Shown: piece by piece, positions 47,521 to 56,260 of the stretch
Layout: every line of letters begins with the position of its first letter
Numbering within the stretch: position 1 is the stretch's first letter
Notes under the pieces: model-generated
What the model was told of the DNA's origin: nothing
Database searches by the model: none
What the model saw: only the letters and a program-made list of their open reading frames with translations
Source of the DNA: Flavobacterium sp. CS20
Lineage (GTDB): Bacteria; Bacteroidota; Bacteroidia; Flavobacteriales; Flavobacteriaceae
NCBI RefSeq assembly: GCF_018080005.1
Contig: NZ_CP073015.1
Coordinates: 2,136,501 to 2,200,500, forward strand
DNA length: 64,000 nucleotides
Reading direction: 5' to 3'
Position numbers and translations under genes: made by a program

Positions 47521-48633
47521 ATGATAAATAATAGCAAACCTAATTTAACAAATACTATTAAGTTATTAATCTACAAGGAGAACACTTTATTACTTAAGAA
47601 ATTAAATCTTGAAGACGATAATATATTCTTAGAACCCTTACTTTTTTCTTATTTTAATGCTAAGGCAGATAATTTGAGCTTAGAGGAAATACTTCAAGGC
47701 TATTTTATTGAAAAAGAATCGATTAAAGTTGAAAACTCTTATAATAAAAATGATATAGCCTATATTCCTGAAGTTGGTTACTTTAAAAAAGGACAAAAAA
47801 CACTCTATGAACCCATTCTAAAAATAGGTGATTTTGAAATTTTAAAAGAAGTACATCCTCTTCAAGAAAAATATTTTGTTGAGTTTTATAAAGGTCATGT
47901 TGTTAATGATAATCCAGAACATAATTCTGTTTGGAAAGCACATCATAAAGAGTTATTTCAAGCTATTGGTATCATAAAAAAATATATTCCTAAATATTAT
48001 GAACAACTACAATTTGCCAACAAAAAAATATACCTACACGATAATCCTAAGATTATAAATTTTACCTCGAAAGAAACTTTGGGTATGCTTTATTTTTATG
48101 TGATAGGAAATAATAATATTGTTTATTTTATCGAAGAATTGATACATCAAGGTTCTCACAATTATCTGCACTATATATTACATGACAGAAAGCAGTATTT
48201 TAAAATAGATGCAGATCATTCAATAATGCGAGACCTCACAAAAAAACAATGGGATTACAGATCGGTTTTCAGTGCGTTTAATGGCTTGTTCACGGTTACA
48301 CAGCGTGTAGTTTATTTCGATAAATTATTAGATCAGAATGTTTTTTCAGGTAGAGAAAAGCACGAACTTTTAGGAAGGTTAACAGACCAATTCCCACGTT
48401 TTAGAACTGGTTTGCAATATTTAGACCTTAAAACGGTTTACACAGATAAAGGCGCAAAATTTTATAAAGACTTAGACAAAAAGTGTGCTTTTATTCTAAA
48501 AAAATATAGAAGACTAAAAGATGAATTTGATTTAAGCAATCGTGATGTAGATTTTAGATACGACGATTTTTGTACCTTAAATCCATATGAAGAATTTTTA
48601 GAAAAAGATAAACGAGGATATTACCAATTTTAA
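47521..48633 (+). CDS. HxxxH putative peptide-modification enzyme (HExxH-family relative)
   Basis: 370 residues from ATG 47521; TTG 47500 would add seven. The segment FIEELIHQGSHNYLHYI holds His209 and His213 (HQGSH), followed by a WDYRSVFSAFNGLF block that resembles the PWR...GxxHG region of HExxH-motif RiPP enzymes. The family's Glu is replaced by Gln210, so peptidase chemistry is unlikely, while metal binding by the two His is possible. Related enzymes in other RiPP loci are iron/2-oxoglutarate hydroxylases. The relation is judged by eye and is tentative. Lies between E1 and amidohydrolase genes. Confidence 0.6.
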   Translation: MINNSKPNLTNTIKLLIYKENTLLLKKLNLEDDNIFLEPLLFSYFNAKADNLSLEEILQGYFIEKESIKVENSYNKNDIAYIPEVGYFKKGQKTLYEPILKIGDFEILKEVHPLQEKYFVEFYKGHVVNDNPEHNSVWKAHHKELFQAIGIIKKYIPKYYEQLQFANKKIYLHDNPKIINFTSKETLGMLYFYVIGNNNIVYFIEELIHQGSHNYLHYILHDRKQYFKIDADHSIMRDLTKKQWDYRSVFSAFNGLFTVTQRVVYFDKLLDQNVFSGREKHELLGRLTDQFPRFRTGLQYLDLKTVYTDKGAKFYKDLDKKCAFILKKYRRLKDEFDLSNRDVDFRYDDFCTLNPYEEFLEKDKRGYYQF

Positions 48634-48645
48634 AATTTCAATTTT

Positions 48646-49953
48646 ATGAAGAAAAATAAAATGTTGCTATTAATTTTTATGTCTTTTGTTTTAACATGTT
48701 ATGGTCAAACAGAGCCTAATGCATCTCCAACAAAAGACCGAATAAAAACGGACGTGGTTATAAAAAATGTATCAGTTATACAGATGATAACAGATGAAGT
48801 ATTAGCTAACCAGGATGTCATCATAAAAAATGGTAAAATATTTTCAATTGAAGATACCCAAAATAGAGCCTATGAAAATATGTTTGTGGTTGATGGTTCA
48901 GGTAAATACATTATGCCATCATTGGCTGATGCACATGTGCATTTGCCTAAAGAAAAGGAGGATTTAGATAAATTTCTAAAACTAAATTTAATTAATGGTG
49001 TAACCAAACTTCGTTCAATGCGTGGAACATGGAATCATTTAAAATGGAGAGATGAATTCAATGATGAAAATTCAATTTATCCCAAATTGTATTTATCGGC
49101 ACCACCAATTTATAAGAACTATAGTTTTACAGAAGAAGAGCTTAAAAATTATGTAGATGGTGCTAAAAATTTTGATTTTATAAAAATATTGAGTATAAAA
49201 AATCAAGAGCTTTTTAAAAGACTAGATAGCTTATGCAGGCTTAACAACGTAGAAATTGGTGGTCACTTCCCAAACAACATTTCTGATAGCTTAATATTTA
49301 ATTCTAACTATAGATCTTTTGAACATTTAGGAGGTATTTCAATGTTGACTGAGGTAACAGAAGAAAGAATTCAAGAAATTAAGAAAAAAAATATTTATGT
49401 ATGCCCTACATTGAGTTGGTATAGTATTGGTTCAGGCAGGTATTCTTATGAAGAATTACGCCAACTACCAGGTATGGAGTATATCCAAAAAGAAACTATT
49501 GATAACTGGATAGAAAAAACCAAGCAATACCGCGAAAAGCTTGGTAAAGAGGCATATAAACAGGAAGTGGCTGACGAATTACAAAAACTTCAACAAAAAT
49601 ATCAAGTTATTAAAAGGTTAAGTGAGTTAGGCGTTAGAATGCTTTTAAGCCCGGACAGTTCTTCGAAATATATGGTTACTGGATTTGGCATGCTTGGTGA
49701 AATGAAATTATTAAAAAATGCTGAACTAAGCAATTTTGAAATTTTGAAAATGGCGACAGTAAATTATGCTGATTTTTTCAATGAAAATTTTGGTACTATA
49801 GAAGTTAATGCAGAAGCAGACTTCATATTATTAAACACCAATCCATTAGAAAGTATAGAAAGTTTAAAAAACATTGAAGCGATATATTTTAATAACAACT
49901 ATTTAGATAATGGTGATATAAAAAAATTATCTGAGTCTATTTTGCCTAAATAA
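48646..49953 (+). CDS. Secreted amidohydrolase (imidazolonepropionase-like)
   Basis: 435 residues with a signal peptide (MLLLIFMSFVLTCYGQ), so periplasmic. Metallo-dependent hydrolase motifs: DAHVHLP (HxH), Lys in FDFIKILS as possible carboxylated lysine, His in EIGGHFPNN and FEHLGGIS, metal Asp in LLSPDSSSK; C-terminal AEADFILLNTNPLESI completes the composite beta domain. Related enzymes cut cyclic amides or dipeptides such as Pro-peptides. In a peptide locus it could mature the product or degrade it for self-protection. Starts 12 bases after the HxxxH gene. Confidence 0.8.
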   Translation: MKKNKMLLLIFMSFVLTCYGQTEPNASPTKDRIKTDVVIKNVSVIQMITDEVLANQDVIIKNGKIFSIEDTQNRAYENMFVVDGSGKYIMPSLADAHVHLPKEKEDLDKFLKLNLINGVTKLRSMRGTWNHLKWRDEFNDENSIYPKLYLSAPPIYKNYSFTEEELKNYVDGAKNFDFIKILSIKNQELFKRLDSLCRLNNVEIGGHFPNNISDSLIFNSNYRSFEHLGGISMLTEVTEERIQEIKKKNIYVCPTLSWYSIGSGRYSYEELRQLPGMEYIQKETIDNWIEKTKQYREKLGKEAYKQEVADELQKLQQKYQVIKRLSELGVRMLLSPDSSSKYMVTGFGMLGEMKLLKNAELSNFEILKMATVNYADFFNENFGTIEVNAEADFILLNTNPLESIESLKNIEAIYFNNNYLDNGDIKKLSESILPK

Positions 49954-49959
49954 GCTTTA

Positions 49960-52155
49960 ATGCTTAAGAAAAAATTTCCTTTTTATCGCCAACTCGATAA
50001 CAAAGACTGTGGTCCAACTTGTTTGAGGATGATTGCCAAATACCATGGCAAAACCTTTTCTAGAGAATTTTTAAGAGATAAAGCAGGTATTACCAGAACA
50101 GGTGTAAACATGGGTGGTATTGCAGATCTTGCGGAAGCTATAGAATTACGCACCTTAGGTATGCGTATGTCTTTGGAATCTCTAGTAAAAGAAGCGCCTA
50201 CACCATTCATTGTGCCATGGCGTCAAAAACATTTTGTGGTCGTTCATAAAACAACTCAGAATAAAATATATGTTGCAGATCCAGCAAATGGCTTTTTAAC
50301 CTATAAGCATAATGAATTTTTAAACGCATGGACAAATACAACAGATAAAAATGGTTTTGTTTTATTGTTAGAACCTAATGCTAACTTCTACAAGCAAGAA
50401 GAACTTGATAAGACCAATAAAAAAGGCTTCTCTTTTCTTTTTCCTTATTTAAAACCCTACAAAAGAATTATCTATCAACTATTTTTAGGATTGTTAGTTG
50501 GTTTAGCGATACAATTTACTTTACCTTTTCTTACACAATCTGTTGTAGATGTAGGTGTTAATAATCAAGATATACCATTTATATATCTTATTTTAATAGC
50601 TCAACTTGTTTTATTTATTTCTCAAACGCTGGTCAATATTTTTAGGGATTGGATCATGCTCCATATTAATGGAAGATTTCATATCAAAATGGTTTCTGAT
50701 TTTTTGTTTAAAATGCTCAAGTTACCCATCAACTTTTTTGACACGAGAAATACAGGTGAACACTTACAGCGCATAACAGACCATAGGAGGATTCAAAATT
50801 TTATCTCCTCACAAACAGTTACCACCTTATATTCAATATTACTGTTTCTTGTCTTTAGTGGTGTATTAGCATACTATGATTTGACCATTTTTGCGGTGTT
50901 TATTGTAAGTGCTTTATTTTACCTAGGCTGGATATTCTTTTTTTTAAAAAAGCGTGCAGAGTTAGACTTCAAAAGATTTGATGAAATGTCACAAAGTCAA
51001 TCTTCTTTAGTTCAAATTATTAATGGTGTAAGAGAAGTAAAAGTTAATAACTCACAGCGGAAGAACAGATGGAAGTGGGAACAGGTTCAAATCAGCCTTT
51101 TTAAAACCTCGATGAGTAGTTTGAGGTTAGCCCATTCACAGACATTAGGATCTAATTTTATAAATGAACTCAAAAATATTATCATTACATTTTTGTCTGC
51201 AACTGCTGTGGTTAAAGGAGATATTACCCTTGGTATGATGTTATCTATACAATATATCGTTGGTCAACTTAATGGACCTTTAAGCAATTTTATTGGTTTT
51301 ATACAATTATGGCAAGATGCAAAAATTAGTTTAGAACGTCTTAATCAAGTGCATTCACTAGAAGATGAAGATGAAAAAACTATTAAAAAAGTGTTTGAAC
51401 TGCCTTCGGACAAGTCAATTTATATCAAAAACTTAAGCTTTCAATATGGTAGCAAATCTTCTCCAATGGTTTTAAAAAACCTATCGTTTACAATACCCGA
51501 AGGCAAAACCACAGCTATTGTGGGAGCAAGCGGTAGTGGTAAGACAACATTGATAAAACTACTATTAAAGTTTTATGACTTAACTACTGGAGTTATCCAA
51601 ATTGGTAATATCAATTTATCAGACATTAATAATGATTCTTGGAGAAAAAGCTGTGGTGCTGTAATGCAGGAAACTTTCATTTTTAATGATACCATTGCTG
51701 GTAATATTTCAGAATCTGAACAAGGCGAAATAATTGATAACGATAAATTAAATAATGCGGTATATATATCTAATATAGAGGAGTTTATAAATAAGTCGCC
51801 AAATAAACTTAATACAGAACTAGGCACTTCTGGGATTAGATTAAGTGGTGGTCAAGGCCAAAGACTGATGATAGCACGAGCGGTTTATAAAAATCCTGAA
51901 TACATATTTTTTGATGAGGCTACCAGCTCGTTAGATGCTAATAATGAAAAAATAATTATGGAGAAATTAAATGCGTTCTTAAAAGAGAAAACATCTGTAA
52001 TTGTGGCACACAGGTTAAGTACTGTAAGAAATGCAGATAATATAATTGTTTTAGAAGATGGTAAAATTGTAGAACAAGGAAATCATTTAGAATTATCAGA
52101 AAAAAAGGGCAAGTATTATCAATTAGTAAAAAATCAATTGGAACTTGGTAAGTAA
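49960..52155 (+). CDS. Peptidase-containing ABC exporter (C39, PCAT type)
   Basis: 731 residues. The N-terminal C39 peptidase has Cys17 (DNKDCGPTC), His91 (KHFVVVH) and Asp107 (VADPANG). Six-helix membrane domain about 160-450. Nucleotide-binding domain has Walker A GASGSGKTT (about 522-530), signature LSGGQGQRL, Walker B EYIFFDEATSSLD and VAHRLST. PCATs cut the leader after Gly-Gly and export the core, matching the GG leaders of the precursors here. Stop overlaps the HlyD start (TAATG). Confidence 0.93.
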   Translation: MLKKKFPFYRQLDNKDCGPTCLRMIAKYHGKTFSREFLRDKAGITRTGVNMGGIADLAEAIELRTLGMRMSLESLVKEAPTPFIVPWRQKHFVVVHKTTQNKIYVADPANGFLTYKHNEFLNAWTNTTDKNGFVLLLEPNANFYKQEELDKTNKKGFSFLFPYLKPYKRIIYQLFLGLLVGLAIQFTLPFLTQSVVDVGVNNQDIPFIYLILIAQLVLFISQTLVNIFRDWIMLHINGRFHIKMVSDFLFKMLKLPINFFDTRNTGEHLQRITDHRRIQNFISSQTVTTLYSILLFLVFSGVLAYYDLTIFAVFIVSALFYLGWIFFFLKKRAELDFKRFDEMSQSQSSLVQIINGVREVKVNNSQRKNRWKWEQVQISLFKTSMSSLRLAHSQTLGSNFINELKNIIITFLSATAVVKGDITLGMMLSIQYIVGQLNGPLSNFIGFIQLWQDAKISLERLNQVHSLEDEDEKTIKKVFELPSDKSIYIKNLSFQYGSKSSPMVLKNLSFTIPEGKTTAIVGASGSGKTTLIKLLLKFYDLTTGVIQIGNINLSDINNDSWRKSCGAVMQETFIFNDTIAGNISESEQGEIIDNDKLNNAVYISNIEEFINKSPNKLNTELGTSGIRLSGGQGQRLMIARAVYKNPEYIFFDEATSSLDANNEKIIMEKLNAFLKEKTSVIVAHRLSTVRNADNIIVLEDGKIVEQGNHLELSEKKGKYYQLVKNQLELGK

Positions 52156-53474
52156 TGGAAAATGAAGATAAAATACATGTCTACAGTGAAGAGGTTAGAG
52201 ATATTCTTTCAGAACCACCTAAAACCATTATAAGTATTGGAAATACCATTGTTTTTGGTTTTATATTGGTTATTTTACTATTAGCTTATGTAATCAAATA
52301 TCCAGATATTGTAACAGCAGAAGCTACGCTCACAAGCTATAATCCTCCAGATCGCGTTTATGCAAGAACATCAGGACGATTAGATAGTATTATAGTTAAA
52401 GATAATGCTATGGTAGAAAAAGGTGACCCATTGGCTATTATAGAAAACACTGCTCGATACTCAGATATCATATATTTAAAATCTATCACAGATACTTTGA
52501 ACATTAAACAGTTCCAATTTGAATTTCCTTATGAAACTTGTAATAATTTAAAATTAGGAAGTATAGCTATTGACTATGCTAGCTTTGAAAACGATTTACG
52601 AAATTATCAGCAACTACTTACTCTAAAACCATATCTAGTAGAATCAGAATTCCAAGAAAGCGAACTTTTTCAGCAACAAAAAAGACTACGAAATTTGAAG
52701 GATCAATTGTCAATATCCATAAATGAATTAAAACTCGAAAAAGCTAAACTAGACCGAAATAATAAACTTTTTGAGAAAGGTGTAATTGCACAGCAAACTT
52801 TAGAAGAAGTTGAACTGATTTATCTTCAAAAACAAAAAAATCTTTCTACTATTAGAAATCAAATTTCACAAGTAGAAAGTGAAATAATAAATTTAACAAC
52901 TAATCAAAAGAACACATCTATCAACCAAACTAAAGACGAGTTAAACTTGTATAGAGATTTATTAATTTCATTTAATCAATTAAAACGATCAATTAGAGAT
53001 TGGGAACTTCAGTATGTCTTAGAAAGTGCTATAGAGGGTAGATTAAGTTATATTAATTACTGGCGTAGTAGACAATTTGTTAACCAAGGAGAACTAGTTT
53101 TCTCAGTAATTCCCAAGCATCATGGCAAGTATATCATTCGTGCAAGAACTATGGGGTTAAATACTGGAAAACTAAAAGTAGGTCAAAAAGCACTCATAAG
53201 ATTATCCAATTATCCTGATCGGGAGTTTGGTGTCTTAGAAGGTGTATTAACAGATATTTCAAAAACTCCAGATACTGATGGGTTTCTTGTACTTGATATA
53301 AAATTACCAAACCAATTAGAAACTTCATTTGGCATTGAAATAGAATTTCAACAAGAAATGATAGGCACTGCTGAAATAATAACAGAAGACCTCAGGTTAT
53401 TGGAACGTTTAATGTACCAGTTTAGAGATTTGTTTAGAAGGTCTGATAATCAATCTATAGACCAGAAAACCTAG
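52155..53474 (+). CDS. HlyD-family membrane-fusion adaptor
   Basis: 439 residues. Cytoplasmic N-tail, one transmembrane helix (about 33-52, FGFILVILLLAYVIKY), a split biotinyl-lipoyl domain (ARTSGRLDSIIVKDNAMVEKGDPLAII), a long coiled-coil hairpin (about 150-285) and a beta-barrel domain. It links the PCAT to an outer-membrane channel of TolC type, which is not in the locus. Its start overlaps the exporter stop. It ends one base before the convergent pgk stop. Confidence 0.88.
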   Translation: MENEDKIHVYSEEVRDILSEPPKTIISIGNTIVFGFILVILLLAYVIKYPDIVTAEATLTSYNPPDRVYARTSGRLDSIIVKDNAMVEKGDPLAIIENTARYSDIIYLKSITDTLNIKQFQFEFPYETCNNLKLGSIAIDYASFENDLRNYQQLLTLKPYLVESEFQESELFQQQKRLRNLKDQLSISINELKLEKAKLDRNNKLFEKGVIAQQTLEEVELIYLQKQKNLSTIRNQISQVESEIINLTTNQKNTSINQTKDELNLYRDLLISFNQLKRSIRDWELQYVLESAIEGRLSYINYWRSRQFVNQGELVFSVIPKHHGKYIIRARTMGLNTGKLKVGQKALIRLSNYPDREFGVLEGVLTDISKTPDTDGFLVLDIKLPNQLETSFGIEIEFQQEMIGTAEIITEDLRLLERLMYQFRDLFRRSDNQSIDQKT

Positions 53475-54659
53475 CTAGTTTTCCAACGCCGCAACACCAG
53501 TGAGCGTTTTCCCTTCAAGCATTTCCAACATGGCACCGCCACCTGTAGAAACGTAGCTAACTTTATCTTCAAATCCATATTGCTTAACAGCTGAGACGCT
53601 ATCGCCACCACCAACGAGTGAAAAAGCACCTTTTGCTGTAGCATCAGCAATGGCGTTTCCAGCGACTATTGTGCCTTCTGCAAAGTTTGGCATTTCAAAA
53701 ACACCAAGAGGACCATTCCACAGAATAATTTTAGAAGCTTGAATCACCTCAGCAAAAGCCGCTTGAGATTTTGGTCCAGCGTCTAATCCCATCCAACCCT
53801 CTTCTATATTATCGATAGGCTGAATTTTGGTTTCGCTATCATTTTTGAACTCTTGAGTAACTTTTGAATCTATTGGCAAATGGACTTGAACATTTTTTTG
53901 TTCTGCGACCTTTAAAATTTGTAGTGCAACTTCTTGTTTATCTTCTTCTACTAATGATTCACCAATTTTACCACCTTTAGCTTTAATAAAAGTAAACGCC
54001 ATGCCACCACCAATAATCAAGTGGTCTATTGCATCAAGAATGTTTTCTATCACAGTTATTTTACTGGAAACTTTTGCACCACCTATAATTGCAGTAACAG
54101 GTTTTTCCTTAGAATTTAGAACTTTATCTAAACTGTCAATTTCTTTTTTTAATAAGTAGCCCATCGCTTTTTCTTTAGCGAATTTTGCGGCAACAGTTGT
54201 AGAAGCGTGAGCACGGTGTGCAGTACCAAAAGCGTCGTTGATATAGACATCAGCCAAATCTGCAAGCTGTTTTGCAAAAGCTTCGTCTCCTGCTTTTTCT
54301 TCAGCGTGAAACCTTAAATTTTCAAGCAACAAAACTTCACCGTTTTGAAGATTTTGAGCGGCCTCTTGTACAGATTCACCCACGCAATCTTCAATAAATT
54401 TGACTTGCAAACCAATTTCTTCAGAAACAGCATTGACAATGTGTTTTAAAGAGAATTTCTCTTCTACGCCATTTGGTCGACCGAGGTGCGACATTAAAAT
54501 GGCAGAACCCCCATCTTCAAGTACTTTTATGATGCTTGGTTTGGCGCCTTCAATCCGACTTTTGTCTGTGACTTCAAAATTTTCGTTTAACGGAACATTG
54601 AAATCGACTCTTATGATGGCTTTTTTGTCTTTAAAATTGATGTCGTCTATGCTTTTCAT
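53475..54659 (-). CDS. pgk: Phosphoglycerate kinase
   Basis: Glycolysis/gluconeogenesis: 1,3-bisphosphoglycerate + ADP to 3-phosphoglycerate + ATP. 394 residues: KKAIIRVDFNVPLNENFEVTD-type N-terminus, SHLGRPNG, LLLENLRFH, INDAFGTAHRAHAST, GGAKVSSKI and the C-terminal VGGGDSVSAV and STGGGAMLEMLEG nucleotide motifs. Marks the right border of the peptide locus; the two stop codons abut. Confidence 0.97.
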   Translation of the reverse strand: MKSIDDINFKDKKAIIRVDFNVPLNENFEVTDKSRIEGAKPSIIKVLEDGGSAILMSHLGRPNGVEEKFSLKHIVNAVSEEIGLQVKFIEDCVGESVQEAAQNLQNGEVLLLENLRFHAEEKAGDEAFAKQLADLADVYINDAFGTAHRAHASTTVAAKFAKEKAMGYLLKKEIDSLDKVLNSKEKPVTAIIGGAKVSSKITVIENILDAIDHLIIGGGMAFTFIKAKGGKIGESLVEEDKQEVALQILKVAEQKNVQVHLPIDSKVTQEFKNDSETKIQPIDNIEEGWMGLDAGPKSQAAFAEVIQASKIILWNGPLGVFEMPNFAEGTIVAGNAIADATAKGAFSLVGGGDSVSAVKQYGFEDKVSYVSTGGGAMLEMLEGKTLTGVAALEN

Positions 54660-54816
54660 GTTTTGAATAGGTTTAAAAAGTGTGATTTTTTGTATTTAAT
54701 TTAATCTTCAAAATTACAATTTTAAACCTAAAAAGATACCTTAAATTAAATATCTTTTATTCAATCTAAACAGTCTAATTACAATCAATTCTTAATATTG
54801 TATAATACAGAAAAAG

Positions 54817-55518
54817 TTATTTCTTCACTAGTTTCTTGACAGAAACACCTTGATTTGTTTTTATCTGTAAGACATAAATCCCCAGAGGTAGATTACTCAA
54901 ATCTAACTGATTATTTTCTAAGATATTATCATTAACGAGTATTCTTCCTTGCAAATCAAATATTGAGATATGTTGTAAAATCATTTCAGAGCATCTGATA
55001 TTGAGTATATCTTTAACAGGGTTAGGGTAAATGGAAATATTATCTTCCAAAAACTCCTCCCGGCTTAGAAAATTGTCATAAAACGTAGCTATACTGCCTT
55101 CGCTATTGGTGATATCGAGGTATATTTTATCTGGTGTTGTACTAAACGCATACGTAAATGGTTCATGCCAGCTAGCCATAAACACATCAAAGAAAAATTC
55201 ATTTTGAAAAAAATCTTCTATATCCATAAGTTCCTGTTCATCAGGACATACCTGAAGAGGTATTGATGACTCCTGAATCAAAAAACTTTGATTTGTATCA
55301 TCATAAGTCAAATTACCTCCAACAAATACACAATTACCAAACTGATAAAAATTCGAATTTTCTAAAATGCCATTAAATGTTATTTCGTTAGGAACCACCA
55401 AAGTGGAATCCGCCGTAACAATTTTTTCAAGCTTCCAAGTGTGGTTTTCAAGAGGTGGAACTTGGGCATAACAAAAACCGATTAGGCTAAGAAATAAAGA
55501 GATAAAAAAAGTTTTCAT
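54817..55518 (-). CDS. T9SS-exported META-like protein, copy 1
   Basis: 233 residues. Signal peptide MKTFFISLFLSLIGFCYAQ; domain with LENHTWKLEKIVTADSTLVV reminiscent of META/heat-shock HslJ-like domains; type A T9SS tail (ISIYPNPVKDILNIRC to the end, KKLVKK). Close paralogue of the next gene (55550-56248): same lead after the signal, CPDEQELMDIE and HEPFTYAF blocks. Role unknown. Confidence 0.75.
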   Translation of the reverse strand: MKTFFISLFLSLIGFCYAQVPPLENHTWKLEKIVTADSTLVVPNEITFNGILENSNFYQFGNCVFVGGNLTYDDTNQSFLIQESSIPLQVCPDEQELMDIEDFFQNEFFFDVFMASWHEPFTYAFSTTPDKIYLDITNSEGSIATFYDNFLSREEFLEDNISIYPNPVKDILNIRCSEMILQHISIFDLQGRILVNDNILENNQLDLSNLPLGIYVLQIKTNQGVSVKKLVKK

Positions 55519-55549
55519 GGCTTTAGTTTTTCAATAAGGATATTTTACG

Positions 55550-56248
55550 TTATCGTTTTATCAATTTCCTTTTTAATATGCCATGAGAAGTATCCAGTTG
55601 AATGATATAAACACCAGCATTTAATTGACCTAAGTATATTTGATTTAAAAAGTCCTTATTTTGATACACTATTTTACCATTTATATCAAAAACAAGCACC
55701 TTTTCTACTTCAAGACCATGATAATCTATATTTAGAACATCTGATACAGGATTTGGATAAATGGAGATATTATCCTCCAAAAACTGCTCACTGCTTAAAA
55801 AGTCATCATAAAACGTCGCTACACTGCCTTCGTTATTAGTGATATCTAAGTAAATTTTATTTGTGGTTGTTGTAAAAGCATACGTAAATGGTTCATGCGT
55901 AGTCATTTGATTGGTGTCAATAAAGAAAAATACATTTTGAAAAAATTCTTCAATATCCATCAACTCTTGTTGATCTGGACAGGTTTGGAAATTTAATTGG
56001 GGAAATACAGCATTAAAGCTCATATTGCTGTCGTCATATATTGTTTCTGCTCCAATATCACTGCAATTACCTAAAATATAAAAAGTATCAAAAAATAATC
56101 CTGAAAAGAAAACAGATGATGGCACAACCAAAGTAGAATCCGCCGTAACAATTTTTTCAAGCTTCCAAGTGTGGTTTTCAAGAGGTGGGACTTGGTCCAC
56201 CAATAGACTTAAATTGAAAAAACTAAAAATAAAAAGTATTGTTTTCAT
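55550..56248 (-). CDS. T9SS-exported META-like protein, copy 2
   Basis: 232 residues, tandem paralogue of the gene at 54817-55518. Blocks VPPLENHTWKLEKIVTADST, CPDQQELMDIEEFFQN, HEPFTYAFTTT and ISIYPNPVSDVLNI match. The central part differs more (CSDIGAETIYDD vs CVFVGGNLTYDD). The signal peptide core is weaker (FFNLSLLVDQ, cleavage site less clear). T9SS tail ends KRKLIKR. Function unknown. Confidence 0.72.
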   Translation of the reverse strand: MKTILFIFSFFNLSLLVDQVPPLENHTWKLEKIVTADSTLVVPSSVFFSGLFFDTFYILGNCSDIGAETIYDDSNMSFNAVFPQLNFQTCPDQQELMDIEEFFQNVFFFIDTNQMTTHEPFTYAFTTTTNKIYLDITNNEGSVATFYDDFLSSEQFLEDNISIYPNPVSDVLNIDYHGLEVEKVLVFDINGKIVYQNKDFLNQIYLGQLNAGVYIIQLDTSHGILKRKLIKR

Positions 56249-56260
56249 AATTCTAAGATT

